In this document: positions 61,266 through 64,000 of the stretch, piece by piece | How the letters are laid out: the number at the start of each line of letters is the position of its first letter | Numbering within the stretch: the stretch's first letter is position 1 | From: Prosthecobacter debontii | GTDB lineage: Bacteria; Verrucomicrobiota; Verrucomicrobiia; Verrucomicrobiales; Akkermansiaceae | Direction: 5' to 3' | DNA: 64,000 bases | Assembly (NCBI GenBank): GCA_945873125.1 | Contig: CAMCBV010000005.1 | Span: 37,172 to 101,171 of the forward strand | Position numbers and translations under genes: made by a program | Notes under the pieces: generated by a model | Databases searched by the model: none | Seen by the model: the letters and a program-made list of their open reading frames with translations, nothing else | What the model was told of the DNA's origin: nothing

Positions 61266-62360
61266 CTATTCCTTGTTCACGGTCAGCCGGACCTTCAATA
61301 GGCCGACATTCCGGTATCCGTTCCAACCTTTGGATGGTTCGCCTGCGGCGGGGCGTTGGAATCCCGTGTAAAACAGGGTAAAGGTTCCATCGTCCTCTTC
61401 CACCAGCCCTAAGGGGGTTCGGATGTTTGTGACCCAGAGTTTCGCGCAGTCCACATCCAGTTGCTTTGCGGCCGACCAGCGCACCCCGTCGACTGATTCC
61501 GCGTAGCCGATCAGGTGGCCATCCATTCCATAACCTTGCTGCGGTTGATTTTTCAACGTATCGAAAACGGCCACGTAGCGCCCGCTCTTGAGCCGGGTCA
61601 CGACGGGATTCTCCGTTCCCTGGACGCCACTTAAAGTTACCGGATTCAGAGTCGTCTCCCGCTTCCACGGCCCAGCGAGGCGCTCCGCCGAGAGCAGGCC
61701 GACACTCCACCAGGTACGATGATCAGCACTGCCGTAGAAGGCCATCCATTTGCCGTTCACCGGATATGGAAAGATCGAATGGCACCCGGCGACCCCCTCC
61801 CATTTGGGATCACCTTCCAGGATGCATTCCGCATCCACCCATGGCCCATGGATTCCCTGCCTACCTTTGGTGCTGGAGACGGCGCGCCAGATCCGACCAA
61901 AGTCCCCGGGAGTAAAGGAGACGTGAAAAACATTCCACCGGCCCTCCTCCTCGTTGTAAACTGGCATCGGTGCCCACAGCGCACTGCGGATGTCCTTGGG
62001 ATCTTTGCTGCCACTCGACTCGAACATCGTGTCGCGGCGTCCCCATGCCTTACCGTCCGGACTCGTCCAGTGCGCCAGCATCATCTTGTCATGCACGGTG
62101 TCGGCCACCATTTCGGAGGTGAACAGGTGGTAGACGCCGTCGAGCTTGAGCACGCAGCCGCCTTCAAAGCCGTATTTGTTGTGCTCGGTGCCCGGCATCC
62201 CTTTGGCGATCACCGGTTTCTCCACTGCTTCGATGACGCTCAACGTGATGCCGCAGGGCGGTTCTTTTTGGGTGAACTGGGAAAGCTTACTGTTTTGCGC
62301 CCACGCCATCCCACTGATTAAAAGAATGGCTGTCGTTTGGATTATGGTTCTTGTTTTCAT
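61266..62360 (-). CDS. Exported five-bladed-propeller glycosidase-like protein
   Basis: A 364-residue protein with a signal peptide (MKTRTIIQTTAILLISGMAWAQ). Repeats such as GGCVLKLDGVYHLFTSEMV, LAHWTSPDGKAWGRRD, GRWNVFHVSF, GKWMAFYGSADHR and GTFTLFYTGFQRP match the blade pattern of GH43/GH32-type glycosidases, with candidate acidic residues, but the catalytic triad cannot be assigned. It probably acts on the same polysaccharide as its neighbours. The gap to the next gene downstream (GH32-like) is 111 bp. Confidence 0.75.
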   Translation of the reverse strand: MKTRTIIQTTAILLISGMAWAQNSKLSQFTQKEPPCGITLSVIEAVEKPVIAKGMPGTEHNKYGFEGGCVLKLDGVYHLFTSEMVADTVHDKMMLAHWTSPDGKAWGRRDTMFESSGSKDPKDIRSALWAPMPVYNEEEGRWNVFHVSFTPGDFGRIWRAVSSTKGRQGIHGPWVDAECILEGDPKWEGVAGCHSIFPYPVNGKWMAFYGSADHRTWWSVGLLSAERLAGPWKRETTLNPVTLSGVQGTENPVVTRLKSGRYVAVFDTLKNQPQQGYGMDGHLIGYAESVDGVRWSAAKQLDVDCAKLWVTNIRTPLGLVEEDDGTFTLFYTGFQRPAAGEPSKGWNGYRNVGLLKVRLTVNKE

Positions 62361-62541
62361 CGTTGTTAGATCTACTTTATTATGGTTATGATTCTTATTC
62401 CATTTACAGTGTCTATTGAATTCCCTTTAAACTACTTCAGCCTCTGCGAGGGGCGATGACTAAGGGCTGCATCGACGAAAGAGAAGCTGATGGCTGAAGG
62501 CAGGCAAAAGTTCATTTGTGCGCGTTGTTTCATCAGGGCTC
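62361..62541. other. Gap upstream of propeller gene
   Basis: 181 bp with no gene; probable promoter region for the minus-strand propeller gene, AT-rich near its start. I see no convincing -35/-10 pair or riboswitch. Confidence 0.4.
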
Positions 62542-64000
62542 TTACTTTTGTTCGTTGTTCTCAATTTTAACTTCGGTGCACGAACTATCTTTCTCGATTA
62601 GCAGAGGTCCATCCGCTGACCTGTTTCCGGTTATCGTCAGCTTCCTGACGCCCTTGGCCTTCACCCCTGCCTTAATAAAGACGTTGTCGATGATACGGAT
62701 GTTCTCGTGGATGGGCTCCTCAGGCTGGACGACGGAAAGGTCAGGGTTGACCCAGACCCCACACTCAATGAAGGTGTTACCACGGATCAGCACATCACGA
62801 ACGGGTGCGGATTCAAACCAGCTCAACGAATCAACCGCCATTCCAACACCACAAGTCCTGAGGCGATGGAACGTGTTATTCTCCACAATGGCCTTGCCAG
62901 GCGTGAGCAGGTTAAGACCACTCACGGGAGCCACGCTAAAATGATTGTTAGAAACGGTAATATTGGGATGCCACGTCCTGTTATCAATCACATCTTTGTC
63001 TTGAAAATGCGGAATGTCTCCATCAAGCGTCAGCAGCCAATCCCTGTCTGATTTTCGTTCAAGGGCCGTCACCTTGCGGCGCGGATTGCCGGGGTATTCC
63101 CTAGTCTTAGGCCCACAGATGACAGCGACCTCGTCGCCCGGAACAAATGCGGGGAAACCATACGTCTGGCGATGCATGAAACGCACCAGCACTTGGTTGC
63201 TTTTTGTTTTCTCAACGATGTACAAGTAGGTCCCGTGACAGTTGATGGCATCATCCTGCATCCCGGAGAAACGACAGGAATCAATCAAGATATTCCCCTT
63301 GCAATTCGCAAAGTGAAGAATGTCTGCCCAGGCAGGGCAGGTACGAATCGTATCACGGGGCGGAGCCACATTCACACGCTGAAAGGTGATGTTTTCAGTG
63401 AACTGGCTCACAAAGCCCATGCCGGTCAGCGCATAGAAATCACAATCCTTAAAAATGATGTCCTTGCTGCGGTTATTGTGAACACCGACTGAATCCCGCT
63501 TGATGTTGCGAAAATGATATTGATGCCCCGTCTCAAGACCACTCTCTCCATCCGGATAATCCAGCCTCACCTTGCGTCCGCCGAGATCCCTCGCGGTCGC
63601 AACAGCTTGTCCCTGCGCCTCCCAGCCGCGCGGTGTCGGAAAGCGACGGCAGCGGCCTTCCTTCAGGTCAAGCTTCTGGCAGAAAGCTCCCGGCCCCCAG
63701 TCGCCCCGCCAGAGGAACTTCCCGTCTTCAACGCTATAGTCGGAACCCTCGGCGACCTGAATCACAGCATACGCAGCCCCTGCTTCAAGGACTCGGATTT
63801 CTGAGACCGTGGGTCGCTTGAGATCAAACACCAATCCTGTGAACGTAATGTCCTCCGAATGGTTATTGCAGATTTGCACCATCCTTCCATCATAGAGAAT
63901 CGTTGTTTTCTTCTCACCCTCCACGCCACCGCCCTGAAGACGGAGATGCTTGCACCCTTCCAGCAGGATGCCAACCGGCATTGGGTCATTTGAATCCATG
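62542..64000 (-). CDS. Right-handed beta-helix protein, N-terminus outside window
   Basis: At least 485 residues; the coding frame is open to the right edge, so the start and any signal peptide are not visible. Visible sequence has parallel beta-helix rungs, e.g. SKDIIFKDCDFYALTGMGFVSQFTENITFQRVNV, KGNILIDSCRFSGMQDDAINCHGTYLYIVE, NPNITVSNNHFSV-like, and CGVGMAVDSLSWFESAPVRDVLIRGNTFIECGVWVNPDLS. This fold is shared by GH110-type alpha-galactosidases, pectate lyases and alginate epimerases; DDAINCHG is the kind of acidic motif found in the first. Substrate unknown. First gene of the minus-strand carbohydrate cluster. Confidence 0.75.
   Translation of the reverse strand, partial: MDSNDPMPVGILLEGCKHLRLQGGGVEGEKKTTILYDGRMVQICNNHSEDITFTGLVFDLKRPTVSEIRVLEAGAAYAVIQVAEGSDYSVEDGKFLWRGDWGPGAFCQKLDLKEGRCRRFPTPRGWEAQGQAVATARDLGGRKVRLDYPDGESGLETGHQYHFRNIKRDSVGVHNNRSKDIIFKDCDFYALTGMGFVSQFTENITFQRVNVAPPRDTIRTCPAWADILHFANCKGNILIDSCRFSGMQDDAINCHGTYLYIVEKTKSNQVLVRFMHRQTYGFPAFVPGDEVAVICGPKTREYPGNPRRKVTALERKSDRDWLLTLDGDIPHFQDKDVIDNRTWHPNITVSNNHFSVAPVSGLNLLTPGKAIVENNTFHRLRTCGVGMAVDSLSWFESAPVRDVLIRGNTFIECGVWVNPDLSVVQPEEPIHENIRIIDNVFIKAGVKAKGVRKLTITGNRSADGPLLIEKDSSCTEVKIENNEQK

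Noticed and set aside
3791..62946. Frequent CTAACA/TGTTAG hexamers, often inside genes
   Set aside because: About 25 were seen by eye; random expectation for a 6-mer on both strands of 64 kb is about 30, so there is no enrichment.
1..64000. CRISPR arrays
   Set aside because: No regularly spaced direct repeats with unique spacers; the repeats found are palindromic, dispersed or simple tandem.

Overview
The window looks like chromosomal DNA from a member of the Verrucomicrobiota, probably near the order Verrucomicrobiales. This is inferred from family content: a formylglycine-type sulfatase, small c-type cytochrome/PA14 proteins paired with a dehydrogenase-like propeller, an SHD1-thioredoxin protein, FabV as enoyl reductase, and a mutarotase-like exported protein typical of Planctomycetes and Verrucomicrobia. 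Shine-Dalgarno sequences are weak and TTG/GTG starts are frequent. No rRNA, phage genes, CRISPR array or intact transposase was found. One tRNA (Asp) is present.

Layout. 1-2654: minus-strand cytochrome (cut by the window edge), thiL and a CPBP protease. 2721-9143: five-gene heavy-metal RND operon (His-rich exported protein, TolC-like channel, adaptor lacking the coiled-coil hairpin, CusA/CzcA pump, Cys-tailed exported protein). 9216-21226: housekeeping and small exported proteins (AsmA-like, scpA, FKBP, rhodanese lipoprotein, ppnP, sulfatase, nth, cinA, purC, lipoyl-ligase-like). 21372-34425: tRNA-Asp, der, a split nuo fragment (nuoD-thioredoxin-nuoE), efp with an unusual loop, dehydrogenase, SanA, lipid kinase, maf, SMP-30, fabV, mrp. 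34541-44086: AEC transporter, oxidoreductase, glnD, thrB, thrC, cysS and a WalJ-like hydrolase, all on the plus strand. 44201-50811: TetR-controlled drug-type RND operon. 50805-57579: L,D-transpeptidase, cytochrome-PA14 protein and its propeller partner, a lone nuoL, gluQ. 57907-64000: minus-strand cluster of exported polysaccharide-degrading enzymes (two beta-helix proteins and two five-bladed-propeller glycosidase-like proteins), separated from gluQ by a 213-bp MITE-like element.

The most unusual non-coding content is a family of REPIN-like intergenic repeats: two hairpins that are inverted copies of each other, around a short spacer, with compensatory base changes between copies. Seven full, half or degraded copies were found by eye, and four of them sit in or beside the TetR/RND operon. 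Two genes end inside these copies, and maf, nth and cinA end inside other repeats, so short C-terminal tails have been built from repeat DNA. Other repeats are inverted repeats flanking nth, a 30-bp inverted repeat beside maf, a 12-bp-stem hairpin beside mrp, and pyrimidine-rich tandem repeats just before der and glnD.

Functionally, the window combines envelope defence (two tripartite RND systems, both complete in view), respiratory-chain parts (scattered nuo genes and cytochromes), core metabolism (Thr, purine and fatty acid synthesis, nitrogen signalling) and a carbohydrate-scavenging cluster that may have been acquired.
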